Assembly (NCBI GenBank): GCA_016873845.1
Contig: VGVX01000001.1
Span: forward strand, 62,001 to 126,000
Reading direction: 5' to 3'
Source: Ignavibacteria bacterium
GTDB lineage: Bacteria > Bacteroidota > Ignavibacteria > Ch128b
DNA: 64,000 nt
Position numbers and translations under genes: made by a program. Positions 15,618-25,104 of the stretch are shown here, piece after piece. The notes under the pieces are model-generated. The model did not search any database and had not been told where the DNA came from. It saw only the letters and a program-made list of their open reading frames with translations. Position 1 is the stretch's first letter. Each line of letters opens with the position of its first letter.

Positions 15618-15725
15618 TCATTTCTCTTTATTATTTGTTCTAACAATTTTATAGACACAATACAGGGTCAGCACAATTATTATTGACCAACCCGCTAGCA
15701 TAAATGTCCATGCGAGTGCAGGCAT
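15618..15725 (-). CDS. 35-aa single-pass membrane protein, unknown (possible transporter/oxidase accessory peptide)
   Basis: The ATG follows a strong GGAGGT ribosome site seven bases upstream. The peptide starts MPALAWTFMLAGWSIIIV and is one membrane helix with a basic C-terminal tail (KIVRTNNKEK). It resembles in shape the tiny accessory subunits of sodium symporters (MetS-type), but no symporter gene is visible nearby, so the function is open. It is co-transcribed with the 45-aa gene immediately downstream. Confidence 0.6.
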   Translation of the reverse strand: MPALAWTFMLAGWSIIIVLTLYCVYKIVRTNNKEK

Positions 15726-15780
15726 TTTACCTCCACGATAATTTCTTGACTAATTAGTTAATAAATTATACAGGGGGTGT

Positions 15781-16107
15781 TCAGAGAAATGTAGTATAGT
15801 ATGGAGTGAGTGTGGGAACTTCAACCAATAGCACAAAACTGAACTCGGCAATCGGCGATGCAGAATTTGAAAATTTGGTTAATTTGATCTTCCTATTTTT
15901 CGGATCAATAAAGGTCGAGAAGGAGTTTGAATTGTTTTCAGTTTTGGATGTCTCACCTTTGGGCGAAATATTGATTTGAAAATCGCTGCTGAGACTTGTC
16001 AGCTCAAAATTTTTATTTTCAATAACATTCTTTTCTGCTGCGAGTAAAAATGGTACGGCGAGTAAATGAATAAAAATAAGACAGCCCAAAATTGCTTTCG
16101 TTTTCAC
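15781..16107 (-). CDS. Exported protein of unknown function
   Basis: This 108-aa frame starts at GTG and has a convincing signal peptide (KTKAILGCLIFIHLLAVPFL, cut near LLAAEKN). The mature part is polar and rich in Ser/Asn/Lys with no recognisable domain and ends in a hydrophobic strand (FSFVLLVEVPTL). It is divergent from mnmA. No clear ribosome-binding site is seen before the GTG, so confidence is moderate. Confidence 0.45.
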   Translation of the reverse strand: MKTKAILGCLIFIHLLAVPFLLAAEKNVIENKNFELTSLSSDFQINISPKGETSKTENNSNSFSTFIDPKNRKIKLTKFSNSASPIAEFSFVLLVEVPTLTPYYTTFL

Positions 16108-16173
16108 GGATGCAATATTAGATTAAAAAAGAACATTTTGCAAGGGTGGAGAGCAATATTTATAAATAATTTT

Positions 16174-16181
16174 TATCTTTG
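16174..16181 (+). promoter_or_regulatory. Candidate -7 box for mnmA
   Basis: TATCTTTG matches TAnnTTTG exactly and ends 20 nt before the mnmA ATG. The same octamer precedes gltX. No TTG at the expected -33 distance is visible. Confidence 0.4.
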
Positions 16182-16201
16182 TTAAAGTTTTATAGATAAA
16201 T

Positions 16202-17332
16202 ATGTTAGGTAATTCAAATAAAAAAGTAGTTGTTGCAATGAGCGGAGGTGTAGATTCTTCTGTTGCAGCAGTATTGTTAAAACAGGAAGGATTTGAAGTT
16301 ATTGGAATTACCATGAAAACTTGGGGATTTATGGAAGTCGGAGGCGCTCCAAAATACGAAAGCGGCTGCTGTTCGCTCGATGCAATTTTCGATGCAAAGA
16401 ATGTTGCAGTGCAATATGACTTTCCCCACTTCACTGTCGATTTTACAGAAAGCTTTCAGGAAAACGTAATTGAGAATTTTATTGATGAATATCTCCACGG
16501 ACGAACACCTAATCCATGTGTTGTCTGCAACCGCACAGTTAAGTGGGGAGACTTGCTAAAAAAAGTAGACGAATTAGGTGCAGAATACATTGCTACGGGT
16601 CATTACGCCAAACTCGAGAGAGATGAAAAATCCGGAAGATATAAATTGAAATCTGACCCATTAAATAGAAAAGATCAAACTTATGCATTGTGGGGATTAA
16701 CACAGGAATTTCTATCACGTACACTTTTTCCACTTGCAGATTTAAGAAAAGAAGATGTTCGAAAACTCGCAGAGGATTTTAAACTTAAGACGGCCAAAAA
16801 GCCTGAAAGCCAAGAAATCTGTTTCGTAGCAGATGATGATTACGAAAGATTTCTCACTGAAAAATTTAGTGAACGGAAAATCAATGTTCATGAAGGAGAT
16901 TTAGTTTATCACGGCGAGAAAGTCGGTACTCACCGTGGACTTCCATTTTATACGATTGGACAAAGACGCGGAGTTGACGTTGCACTCGGCAAACCAGTTT
17001 ATGTGAAATCGATTTCAACTGATGATAACATAATTGAACTCGGGGATAAAGATGAAATTATTTGTGAGAAGTTTTCTGTTACAGATCTTAATTACGTTTC
17101 AATTCCAAACTTAAATGTTGGAGATAGGGTTTTTGTTAAAGTTCGCTATTCAGATTCAGCGACTTCAGCAAAAATTGAAGTAATAAATTCAAATGATCTC
17201 ACAATTAAATTGAATGAGCCGAAACGAGCTGTAACACCGGGTCAATCAGCTGTGTTTTATGACAACGATGGTTTCCTGCTTGCAGGAGGAATCATAGACA
17301 AGGATTTAATGGGTGAACAAAAATCTTTTTGA
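16202..17332 (+). CDS. mnmA: tRNA-specific 2-thiouridylase MnmA
   Basis: ATP-dependent thiolation of U34 in tRNA-Lys, -Glu and -Gln, with sulfur ultimately from a cysteine desulfurase (iscS at 3.3 kb). It has 376 aa. The PP-loop is AMSGGVDSSVAAVL (residues 12-25), the first catalytic cysteine is C106 in NPCVVCNRTVKWG, the second is C207 in SQEICFVADDDY, and GQRRGV plus the C-terminal beta-barrel (PGQSAVFYDNDG) follow. It starts a long plus-strand run of overlapping genes; the next gene begins inside its last 20 bases. Confidence 0.96.
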   Translation: MLGNSNKKVVVAMSGGVDSSVAAVLLKQEGFEVIGITMKTWGFMEVGGAPKYESGCCSLDAIFDAKNVAVQYDFPHFTVDFTESFQENVIENFIDEYLHGRTPNPCVVCNRTVKWGDLLKKVDELGAEYIATGHYAKLERDEKSGRYKLKSDPLNRKDQTYALWGLTQEFLSRTLFPLADLRKEDVRKLAEDFKLKTAKKPESQEICFVADDDYERFLTEKFSERKINVHEGDLVYHGEKVGTHRGLPFYTIGQRRGVDVALGKPVYVKSISTDDNIIELGDKDEIICEKFSVTDLNYVSIPNLNVGDRVFVKVRYSDSATSAKIEVINSNDLTIKLNEPKRAVTPGQSAVFYDNDGFLLAGGIIDKDLMGEQKSF

Positions 17333-17501
17333 AATTTTAAGTTATGCCGCAATGGCAGTGATAGTAGTACTAATAGTTTTAATGTGGACAGGAAATTTTC
17401 CTATGCAATATTCATTTATTGCAATTATATTTGCGGCTGTAATACTAATTTTGAGAATTATCGGAAGATTTTATTTTATAAATAAAAAGAAAAGAGGTTA
17501 A
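17313..17501 (+). CDS. Small two-helix membrane protein, unknown
   Basis: A 62-aa protein from a GTG within the end of mnmA (20-nt overlap). Two hydrophobic helices (about residues 9-27 and 33-50) are joined by a short GNFPMQYSF turn, and it ends in a basic KKKRG tail. Length and layout fit a small conserved inner-membrane protein; no family is recognised. Its TAA stop is in the same frame as the HNH gene that follows, so the two frames are separated only by that stop and an unopened stretch. Confidence 0.6.
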   Translation: MNKNLFEILSYAAMAVIVVLIVLMWTGNFPMQYSFIAIIFAAVILILRIIGRFYFINKKKRG

Positions 17502-17529
17502 GTCTTCGCTGAAGGTAAAAAGCAAGTCA

Positions 17530-18041
17530 ATGGAAAACTAAATGCAAAGGTATTAGTCCTGAATCAAAACTATGAGGCAATTACACTCTGCAATACAAAG
17601 AAAGCTGTGGTTATGGTTTATCTCCACAAAGCCGAGGTCATTGCAAAGAAGGACAGTCTCGAGGTACGCTCGCCAAAGCTTCGGTTTCCATTTCCAAGCA
17701 TAATCCGATTAGACTCTTATGTACCAGTTAAATATAGAAAAGTAATTTTGTCGAGGAAAAATATTTTACGCCGAGATTCACATAAATGCCAATATTGCGG
17801 AAGATCAGATTTGCCTTTGACAATTGATCACTTACTGCCGAAGGCACGCGGCGGTGCCGATACATGGGAAAACATGGTAACGGCTTGCACTAACTGTAAT
17901 AATAAAAAGGGAGATAGGTCTCCCGAAGAAGCAAAAATGTCTTTGATTAGAAAACCGTTCAAGCCGAGTCATATTATGTTCCTGAAGCATTTTGTCGGTC
18001 AGGTTGATGAACGGTGGAAACCTTACCTTTATCTGAGCTAA
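17530..18041 (+). CDS. HNH endonuclease, 5' end disturbed (probable 1-nt deletion)
   Basis: Conserved N-terminal strand LNAKVLVLNQNYEAITLCN is followed by an HNH nuclease core with CQYCGRSDLPLTIDHLLP, ARGGADTWENMVTACTNCN and KKGDR, that is two Cx2C zinc pairs and the DH and N catalytic residues. The homologous frame (codons in register with 17607) stays open upstream to the TAA at 17499 but holds no ATG, GTG or TTG before GTG 17607, which would cut off the conserved start. An ATG at 17530 is in another frame; one extra A in the GGAAAACT run would give M-E-K-L-N-A-K and join it. The role of these orphan HNH proteins is not known. Confidence 0.8.
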
Positions 18042-18048
18042 TTAAGAG

Positions 18049-19026
18049 ATGAAAAAAATTGTATTAAGCGGTATGCGTCCTACGGGGAAATTGCATATCG
18101 GTCATTATGTTGGCGCACTTGAAAATTGGATCAAACTTCAAAGCGAATTCCAAAATTATCATCTTATTGCTGACTATCATGTTTTAACAACTTCACTCGA
18201 TACGAGCAGAGTTCATCAAGAATCAATAGATATGTTAATCGATTGGATTGCATCTGGCATTGATCCTCAAAAAAGTCCTGTTTTCCGCCAATCACAAATA
18301 AAGGAACATACCGAGCTGCATTTAATCTTTTCTATGTTGATCACAAGCGCTCGGCTTGAAAGAAATCCGACGGTGAAGGATCAAGTCCGTGATTTGAACA
18401 TTGAAAATATTACGTATGGACATCTCGGTTATCCTGTTTTACAGGCTGCGGATATTCTGCTATATAAAGGTGATTTTGTCCCTGTGGGTGAAGATCAAGT
18501 TCCGCACATTGAAATATCAAGAGAGATAGCACGAAAATTCAATTTAACTTGGGGTGAAGTTTTCCCTGAGCCGGAACCAAAGCTGACGAATTTTGCACGA
18601 CTTCCTGGACTTGATGGAAATGCTAAGATGAGTAAATCTTTGAATAATGCTCTTTTGATTTCTGACAGTGAAGAAGAAATAAAAAATAAATTGCGAAAAG
18701 CTGTTACCGATCCTCAGAAAATAAGAAAGAATGATCCCGGTCGACCTGAAGTTTGTCTTGTTTTCACTTATCATAAGAAATTCAATCCGGTAGAAACCGA
18801 TTCACTCGAAAAAGACTGCCGCAGCGGAGTGCTCGGATGCGTAAACTGCAAATTAAGTTGTGCAGAAAAAATTTCTGAATACTTTAAACCGATTAGAGAG
18901 AGAAGACTCGAGCTGGAGAAACAGCCAAAACTTATTACAGATATTTTATATGATGGGGAAGAGCGTGCAAAAAGTAAAGCAAATGAGACAATGGGTGAAG
19001 TACGCGAAAAAATGAAATTTGGATGA
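18049..19026 (+). CDS. trpS: Tryptophanyl-tRNA synthetase with putative [4Fe-4S] cysteine motif
   Basis: Class I synthetase charging tRNA-Trp, 325 aa. HIGH motif at 16-19 (GKLHIGHYVGA), KMSKS at 193-197 (NAKMSKSLNN). In the C-terminal anticodon-binding part C236, C257, C264 and C267 form C-x20-C-x6-C-x2-C. Thermotoga maritima TrpRS binds a [4Fe-4S] cluster through the closely similar C-x22-C-x6-C-x2-C, so this enzyme probably does too (inference). It starts seven bases after the HNH gene and is followed 12 nt later by scpA. Confidence 0.95.
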   Translation: MKKIVLSGMRPTGKLHIGHYVGALENWIKLQSEFQNYHLIADYHVLTTSLDTSRVHQESIDMLIDWIASGIDPQKSPVFRQSQIKEHTELHLIFSMLITSARLERNPTVKDQVRDLNIENITYGHLGYPVLQAADILLYKGDFVPVGEDQVPHIEISREIARKFNLTWGEVFPEPEPKLTNFARLPGLDGNAKMSKSLNNALLISDSEEEIKNKLRKAVTDPQKIRKNDPGRPEVCLVFTYHKKFNPVETDSLEKDCRSGVLGCVNCKLSCAEKISEYFKPIRERRLELEKQPKLITDILYDGEERAKSKANETMGEVREKMKFG

Positions 19027-19038
19027 TTCAATTATCTT

Positions 19039-19749
19039 ATGTATAAAATTTCATTAAAAGATTTCGAAGGTCCGCTGGATCTTCTTTTATTTTTTATAAA
19101 GCGTGATGAACTCGATATTTATGATATCCCAATTTCAGTTATTCTTAAAGAATTTTTAGAATACATGCATCAAATTGATGAACTTGATCTCGAAATTGCC
19201 GGTGAGTTTATAATGATGGCAAGTACATTGATGCACATTAAAGCCAGAATGCTTTTACCTCGTGAAGTCAACGAGAAGGGGGAAGAAATCGATCCTCGTG
19301 AAGAACTTGTACAGCGTCTGCTTGAATATATGCGTTATAAAGAAATGACCGGCGATCTTAGCGATCTGGAATCCCGCAGAAGACGAATTACATTTCGAAA
19401 GTACTTTGAGCTTGATGAAGCACATGAACCACACGATTTCGATGTTTTGCTGAAAAATATTACGCTTTACGATCTATCAAAAGCTTTTAAAAAAGTAATT
19501 GATGATCTACCAAAAATTACCGAACATCAGGTAAGGAAATTAACCGTCAGTGCAGAAGAACAAGTCCAATTTATTCTGAACAAACTGGCCGAGAAAGCTG
19601 AAATAGATTTTAGTGAATTGGTCAATGGCATGGTAGAAAAGATACGAGTAATTGTTACATTTATTGTACTTCTCGAATTAGTGAAAAGTCAAACTATTCA
19701 AATACGAGGCGGGGAGAATCCGAATAATTTTATTATTGCAAAAGCATGA
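19039..19749 (+). CDS. scpA: Segregation and condensation protein A
   Basis: Kleisin subunit of the Smc-ScpAB chromosome condensation complex, 236 aa. The N-terminal kleisin signature is seen in ISLKDFEGPLDLLLFFIKRD, then IPISVILKEFLEYMHQ and ASTLMHIKARMLLP. The C-terminal winged-helix part contains IVTFIVLLELVKSQTIQI. It overlaps scpB by four bases (ATGA), the usual arrangement. Confidence 0.95.
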   Translation: MYKISLKDFEGPLDLLLFFIKRDELDIYDIPISVILKEFLEYMHQIDELDLEIAGEFIMMASTLMHIKARMLLPREVNEKGEEIDPREELVQRLLEYMRYKEMTGDLSDLESRRRRITFRKYFELDEAHEPHDFDVLLKNITLYDLSKAFKKVIDDLPKITEHQVRKLTVSAEEQVQFILNKLAEKAEIDFSELVNGMVEKIRVIVTFIVLLELVKSQTIQIRGGENPNNFIIAKA

Positions 19750-20444
19750 TTGAAAATTTAAAGAATATAGTTGAAGCTTTAATCTTTGCATCGGATGAAC
19801 CGATGGATATTAATGCAATTGTTGAAGTGATAAAGTCAGTAACGCGTGATGAAAATGGCGAAAAGTATATTGAAGAAATTCAAAATGCCATTTCCGAGCT
19901 AAATGAATTTTATGAAAAGAATGAGATGGCATTCAGGATTATTAAAATTGCAAAAGGTTTTCAATTCGCTACAATCCCCGAATTTTCTAAGTTTGTCGGA
20001 TTCATGAACACCGAGCGTAGAAAGAAAAGACTTTCACAAGCAGCTCTGGAGACCTTAGCGATTGTGGCATACAGACAACCAATTACAAAACCTGAAATTG
20101 AGAGAATCAGAGGTGTTGGAGCTGAATATATTCTCTCAACGCTTTTAGAAAAAAATTTAATATGCATAAAAGGTCGAGCTGAGACTGTCGGAAGACCACT
20201 GCTTTATACTACGACAGATGAATTCTTGAAATACTTTGGCATTGGTGATATAACCGATCTCCCCAAGCCAAGAGAAATGGATGAAATTATGAATGATGAC
20301 GAGTTTCAAGAACAGAGAAGAAAAATTTTAATGAATGTCCTCGAAGAGGAAATTGAGAACGAAGTGTTCGATGAAGACTCCGGAGGTAATGGAACTGGTG
20401 AATTGAAATTTGAAAGTGATGATAATGCTAGTGAGACTGAATAA
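19746..20444 (+). CDS. scpB: Segregation and condensation protein B
   Basis: Two-winged-helix partner of ScpA, 232 aa. Key segments are IVEALIFASDEPMD near the N-terminus and AALETLAIVAYRQPITKPEI with the IRGVGAEYIL continuation, followed by VGRPLLYTTTDEFLKYFGI. The C-terminal 50 residues are strongly acidic (LEEEIENEVFDEDSGG) and probably disordered. The gene overlaps rluB by about 20 nt. Confidence 0.95.
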   Translation: MIENLKNIVEALIFASDEPMDINAIVEVIKSVTRDENGEKYIEEIQNAISELNEFYEKNEMAFRIIKIAKGFQFATIPEFSKFVGFMNTERRKKRLSQAALETLAIVAYRQPITKPEIERIRGVGAEYILSTLLEKNLICIKGRAETVGRPLLYTTTDEFLKYFGIGDITDLPKPREMDEIMNDDEFQEQRRKILMNVLEEEIENEVFDEDSGGNGTGELKFESDDNASETE

Positions 20445-21135
20445 ATATCTTTCTGAAAACGGCGTTTGTTCACGAAGAACTGCCGATGAACTTATTAAAG
20501 AAGGCAGGATTCAAGTTAATAGAAGACAAGTTTCAGAATTGGGAATGAAAATTGACCCAGCAAAAGATTCCATATTTGTCGATGGAGAGGGGATAAAAAA
20601 AACAAAGCCGGTTTATTATCTATTTCACAAACCTGCAGGTTACATTACAACTTTAAAGGATGAAAAAAACCGCAAGACAATTTTTGATATCCTGAAAATC
20701 AAACAACGAGTTTTTCCAATTGGCAGATTGGACCGCGATACGACTGGTGTTTTACTTTTGACAAATGATGGGGACTTCGCAAATTTATTAACTCATCCAA
20801 AAAATAAAGTTTCTCGTGATTATATTGCAACTTTAGGCAAAGAGGCATCAGCAGCACGATTAGCTGGATTAAAAAAAATTGATTTGGAAGACGGACCTGT
20901 GAGAATTGAAGAGATAAATATAAATAAATCTAATCCGTTCAAAGTTAAAATTACTTTGCAAGAAGGAAGAAACAGAGTTGTAAAAAGAATTTTTGCTAAA
21001 TTGGGTTATGAAGTAAAGAAATTACACAGAAGCAACTATGCGGGCTTCACGCTTGAAGAACTTCCACTAGGAGCCGTAAAGAAAATTCACTATTCGAAAA
21101 TTGAAGAAACTATTAAAAGATATGAAAAGAATTAA
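20425..21135 (+). CDS. rluB: rRNA pseudouridine synthase, RsuA/RluB family
   Basis: The N-terminal S4 RNA-binding domain (VRLNKYLSENGVCSRRTADE) is followed by the pseudouridine synthase core with the catalytic aspartate in IGRLDRDTTGVLLLTNDG and the RNRVVKRIF segment. It has about 236 aa. The start is placed at ATG 20425 inside the end of scpB; GTG 20431 (V-R-L-N) is equally possible. scpA-scpB-rluB is a widely conserved gene order. The exact target (23S U2605 as in RluB) is inferred from order and not proven. Confidence 0.9.
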   Translation: MLVRLNKYLSENGVCSRRTADELIKEGRIQVNRRQVSELGMKIDPAKDSIFVDGEGIKKTKPVYYLFHKPAGYITTLKDEKNRKTIFDILKIKQRVFPIGRLDRDTTGVLLLTNDGDFANLLTHPKNKVSRDYIATLGKEASAARLAGLKKIDLEDGPVRIEEININKSNPFKVKITLQEGRNRVVKRIFAKLGYEVKKLHRSNYAGFTLEELPLGAVKKIHYSKIEETIKRYEKN

Positions 21136-22633
21136 ATACACTATTCCACTCTTTATATTTTTACTGCAATTCGGATTTTCGCAAACCGATCAACCACTCA
21201 CGCCAAAACCGGTATCAGTATATCCATCGATACAAGATTTTTCAAAAGCTTTAGATGATATTTTTAATGATCCCAATTTTTCTAATTCACATTGGGGAGT
21301 TGTTATTCAATCACTTAACACTGGTGAATATTTCTACAAAAGAAATGAAAATAAAAATTTCATGCCTGCCTCGAATATGAAACTATTCACAAGTGCAGTT
21401 GGACTTTTAGATCTTGGTCCAAATTTTCAATATGAGACTTCTTTATATCTTAAGGGAAAAATCGATGACGAAATTGTAAAGGGAGATCTGGTAATTAGAG
21501 GAAGCGGCGATCCTACTATTACTGCGAGATTCTATAACGATGATCCAAATTATGTTTTTTCTTCGTGGGCTGATTCTCTTGTTGAACTCGGTGTCGAAGA
21601 AATTCGTGGAAATATAATTGCGGACGACGATGTATTTGATGATGTGGGTCTTGGCTCGGGCTGGTCTTGGGATGATGAAACTTATTATTACTCTGCTCCC
21701 GTAAGTGGTGTATCGTTCAATGATAACTGCGTTGACGTCAGTATAATGCCTGGGGAAACTATTGGTTCGAAAGCTTTGATTACATTTAGACCTAATACAA
21801 GATATGTTACAGTACTTAATGACATTGCTACGGTTAAAGATGATTCCGTAACAAAACTTGAATTTTATAGAGATCGAGGAACAAATCTCATTCATTGTTT
21901 TGGAACAATCAGGTTATCAGAACCAAAATATACAGAATCAATTTCTGTAAACAATCCGACACAATTTGCTGCGGTTGTCTTCAAAGAAATTCTTGAGAGC
22001 AAGGGGATCGCTGTGAAAGGTTATTCAGCTGATATCGATGAATTCACTGAAGCTCTCGATTATACTGCAATGACAAAATTGTTTTCACAGTTATCACCCA
22101 AACTAGATCAGATTGTAAATGTGATAAATAAAAGAAGTAATAACCTTTATACAGAACAATTGTTAAAGACAATCGGATTTAAGCATGAAAAAGTTGGCAC
22201 TACCGAAAATGGAATAAAAGCTTCGGAACCATATTTAAAACAAATGGGAATCGACCCGGATAACATTCAGATTGTGGATGGATCAGGTTTATCGAGAATG
22301 AACCTTATCACACCAATGCAATTGAATAATCTTCTGAGATATATGTACAAATCAAAAGTTTTCAAAAGTTTCTACGAATCGTTGCCAATCGCCGGAGTTG
22401 ATGGAACAATTTCAAGAAGAATGAAAAACAGCCGCGCAGAGAATAACGTTCATGCTAAAACTGGATATATCAACTCTGTTCGGTCCTTATCAGGTTACGT
22501 AACAACTGCTGATGGTGAAATGCTGACATTTGTCATTATCGCCAATAATTTTCTTGTGCCGTTGCCTCTTGCTGAAAATATTCAAGATTTAGTTTGCGTT
22601 CTGTTATCAAACTTTTCACGAGGAAAAAAATAG
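21122..22633 (+). CDS. dacB: D-alanyl-D-alanine carboxypeptidase / PBP4 (DacB-type)
   Basis: Periplasmic peptidase that trims or cleaves peptidoglycan cross-links (peptidase S13). The N-terminal signal peptide is [20 protein letters not shown], and I start at ATG 21122, overlapping the rluB end. The penicillin-binding motifs are SxxK with S84 in MPASNMKLF, SxN in [11 protein letters not shown], and KTG in [11 protein letters not shown] large insert between SxxK and SxN fits the S13 family. Length from this start is 503 aa. Confidence 0.93.
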   Translation: MKRIKYTIPLFIFLLQFGFSQTDQPLTPKPVSVYPSIQDFSKALDDIFNDPNFSNSHWGVVIQSLNTGEYFYKRNENKNFMPASNMKLFTSAVGLLDLGPNFQYETSLYLKGKIDDEIVKGDLVIRGSGDPTITARFYNDDPNYVFSSWADSLVELGVEEIRGNIIADDDVFDDVGLGSGWSWDDETYYYSAPVSGVSFNDNCVDVSIMPGETIGSKALITFRPNTRYVTVLNDIATVKDDSVTKLEFYRDRGTNLIHCFGTIRLSEPKYTESISVNNPTQFAAVVFKEILESKGIAVKGYSADIDEFTEALDYTAMTKLFSQLSPKLDQIVNVINKRSNNLYTEQLLKTIGFKHEKVGTTENGIKASEPYLKQMGIDPDNIQIVDGSGLSRMNLITPMQLNNLLRYMYKSKVFKSFYESLPIAGVDGTISRRMKNSRAENNVHAKTGYINSVRSLSGYVTTADGEMLTFVIIANNFLVPLPLAENIQDLVCVLLSNFSRGKK

Positions 22634-22635
22634 GA

Positions 22636-24153
22636 ATGAATAATCAAAATAATGTTCATCAGGAATTAGATGTTAATGTTTTAATCAAAAGAAGATTGGA
22701 AGAGGTTACTGAATTACGGGAAAAAGGAATAGAACCATATCCATATTCATTTGAAGTCTCTCATCATTCGAAAAGCATAATTGAAAATTTTTCAGAGCTA
22801 GAAGCAAAGGATGTAACTGCAGCCGGAAGAATAATGTCCCTTAGGCGAATGGGCAAAGCATCTTTTGCACATCTTCAAGATTCTCAAGGTAAGATTCAAA
22901 TTTACCTGAAGAAAGAAGAGCTTGGTGACATGTACGATAATTTCAAGTTGATGGATATCGGAGATATAATTGGAGTTAAGGGTTTCGTTTTCAAAACAAA
23001 GACGGGTGAAATAAGTCTTCACGTAAAAGAATTTACTTTGTTGAACAAATCTATTCGTCCGATCCCAATCGCAAAAGAAATGGTTGATGAAAACGGAAAT
23101 AAAATAATTTACGATCAATTTGTTGACAAAGAACTGCGTTACCGTCAACGTTATGTTGATCTGATTGTAAATTCCGAAGTGAAAGAAGTTTTTGTCAAAC
23201 GAGCAAAAGTCATCAAATTAATGCGACAATATCTAGATGAGCGAGGATATACAGAAGTCGAGACTCCAATCTTACAACCGATTTACGGAGGTGCCGCTGC
23301 AAGACCTTTCATTACAAAACATAATGCACTTGACATGCAGCTCTATCTCAGAATTGCAGATGAACTTTACTTGAAACGCTTGATCGTTGGTGGATTCGAG
23401 GGTGTGTATGAGATTTCAAAAGACTTCAGAAATGAAGGAATGGACAGAGAGCACAATCCAGAATTCACAATGATGGAATTGTATGTAGCATATAAAGATT
23501 ACTATTGGATGATGGATTTTGTTGAACAAATGATTTCTTCAATTGTATTTCAACTCAATGGTAACTATGAGATTGAAATCGAAAACCATAAAATAAATTT
23601 TCAGCCGCCGTGGAAAAGAATATCAATGGCTGATTCAATAAAAGAAAAATTTGGAATCGATGTTTATTCAGTTAATGAAAAAGCTCTTCGTGTTTTTGCC
23701 ACAGACAAAGGACTTGAGATTGAACCGAATCTGCAGCGTGCAAAAATAATTGATGAAATATTCAGTGTCTTAGTTCAACCATCACTAATTCAACCAACAT
23801 TTGTTTGCGATTATCCAGTTGAAATTTCACCTTTAGCCAAAATTCACAGAACAGATAAGAACATCGTCGAAAGGTTTGAAGGATTTGTAATCGGTAGAGA
23901 ACTATGCAATGCTTTCAGCGAACTTAATGATCCACTGGATCAAAGAAAACGATTTGAAGATCAGGTCAAAATGCGTACTGCAGGGGATGATGAAGCTCAC
24001 ATGTTTGATGAAGACTTTGTTCGTGCTCTTGAATATGGAATGCCACCAACTGCAGGACTTGGAATTGGCATTGATCGACTAGTTATGCTTCTTACGAATC
24101 AAAATTCGATTCGAGACGTTATTCTTTTCCCGCAGATGAGGAAAGAATCATAA
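22636..24153 (+). CDS. lysS: Lysyl-tRNA synthetase, class II
   Basis: Charges tRNA-Lys, 505 aa from ATG 22636, which follows an AGGAA site; an in-frame upstream start would lie inside dacB. The N-terminal OB-fold anticodon domain holds [20 protein letters not shown]. The catalytic core has the class II motifs: motif 2 in [20 protein letters not shown] and motif 3 in [18 protein letters not shown]. The C-terminus ends in FPQMRKES, close to the usual end. It is two bases from the next frame downstream. Confidence 0.96.
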   Translation: MNNQNNVHQELDVNVLIKRRLEEVTELREKGIEPYPYSFEVSHHSKSIIENFSELEAKDVTAAGRIMSLRRMGKASFAHLQDSQGKIQIYLKKEELGDMYDNFKLMDIGDIIGVKGFVFKTKTGEISLHVKEFTLLNKSIRPIPIAKEMVDENGNKIIYDQFVDKELRYRQRYVDLIVNSEVKEVFVKRAKVIKLMRQYLDERGYTEVETPILQPIYGGAAARPFITKHNALDMQLYLRIADELYLKRLIVGGFEGVYEISKDFRNEGMDREHNPEFTMMELYVAYKDYYWMMDFVEQMISSIVFQLNGNYEIEIENHKINFQPPWKRISMADSIKEKFGIDVYSVNEKALRVFATDKGLEIEPNLQRAKIIDEIFSVLVQPSLIQPTFVCDYPVEISPLAKIHRTDKNIVERFEGFVIGRELCNAFSELNDPLDQRKRFEDQVKMRTAGDDEAHMFDEDFVRALEYGMPPTAGLGIGIDRLVMLLTNQNSIRDVILFPQMRKES

Positions 24154-24175
24154 AGTGTTTCTCAAATCGAGTTGC

Positions 24176-25099
24176 ATGAATTTTTATTTATTACTAATCT
24201 TTATTATAGTTAGTTCTAAAAGTATTGCTCAAGTAGATTCACTGCTGCAAGTAGATTCGACAAAGTTAATTCATTTCTCTTTAACGAATCAGAATGATGG
24301 TTTAACCTCACATAAATCAAAAAAAATAGATTATACTAAACTTGCAATTATTGGAAGTGCGGCATTAGCGACTGGAGTAGGTCTTCATATTTATCAAGCA
24401 AATGCTTGGTGGAAAGACCAAAGAAGAAGTTTTCATTTTAAAAATGATTGGGATTATGCCCTTTGGATAGATAAATTAGGCCATTTTTGGGATGGTGCAC
24501 TGGTTCAACATTTATTTTCATCAGCATTTGAATGGTCGAATATTGAAAGAAGAAAATCAATGTGGTATGGAGCTATTCTATCCAGTGTTTACATGCTTTA
24601 TATCGAATTTGAGGATGGATTTGCAACTGATTGGGGATTTAGTCCCGGTGACGCAGGAGCAAATCTTATGGGGGCATTCTACCCAGTTCTGCAAGAATAT
24701 GTTCCATTCATGCAAAATGTTAATTTAAAGGTAAGCTACTTCCCCTCAAAATATTACAAAAATGCGAAACAGACTACAGGTCACAGTAAAACTGTTTTTG
24801 ACGATTACGAAGGACAAAGTTTCTATTTGAGTTTCCGTGTGAATGAATTCCTCCCTCAGAATTTAGAAACTTATTGGCCAGATTTTCTCTGTCTCGCATT
24901 GGGATATAGTATCCGCAATTGGGATGGATTTGGACATGCCGACAAGAATTTTTATTTGACATTCGATTATGACTTAGAAAAAATTCCACTTGAGGGTGGT
25001 TTCTGGAATTTTTTAAAAAAGACTCTAAATCAAATTCACTTTCCGGCACCCGGAATAAAATATAGTAACAAAAAATTTTATCTAACACTTACATATTGA
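24176..25099 (+). CDS. Exported DUF2279 / YfiM-like protein
   Basis: A 307-aa protein with an N-terminal signal segment (NFYLLLIFIIVSSKSIAQ). The central block DKLGHFWDGALVQHLFSSAF, EFEDGFATDWGFSPGDAGAN and LMGAFYP matches the DUF2279/YfiM pattern of DKxxHF with D...G.S..D...N. A membrane helix lies near residues 56-70. I start at ATG 24176 rather than the upstream GTG, since the signal peptide begins there. The biochemical function of the family is unknown; an envelope location is inferred. Confidence 0.7.
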   Translation: MNFYLLLIFIIVSSKSIAQVDSLLQVDSTKLIHFSLTNQNDGLTSHKSKKIDYTKLAIIGSAALATGVGLHIYQANAWWKDQRRSFHFKNDWDYALWIDKLGHFWDGALVQHLFSSAFEWSNIERRKSMWYGAILSSVYMLYIEFEDGFATDWGFSPGDAGANLMGAFYPVLQEYVPFMQNVNLKVSYFPSKYYKNAKQTTGHSKTVFDDYEGQSFYLSFRVNEFLPQNLETYWPDFLCLALGYSIRNWDGFGHADKNFYLTFDYDLEKIPLEGGFWNFLKKTLNQIHFPAPGIKYSNKKFYLTLTY

Positions 25100-25104
25100 T
25101 CTAA

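Noticed and set aside
15746-15761. Palindrome-like TTGACTAATTAGTTAA as an operator before the 35-aa gene
   Set aside because: Imperfect and A+T-rich; expected by chance in this composition, and no regulator is linked.
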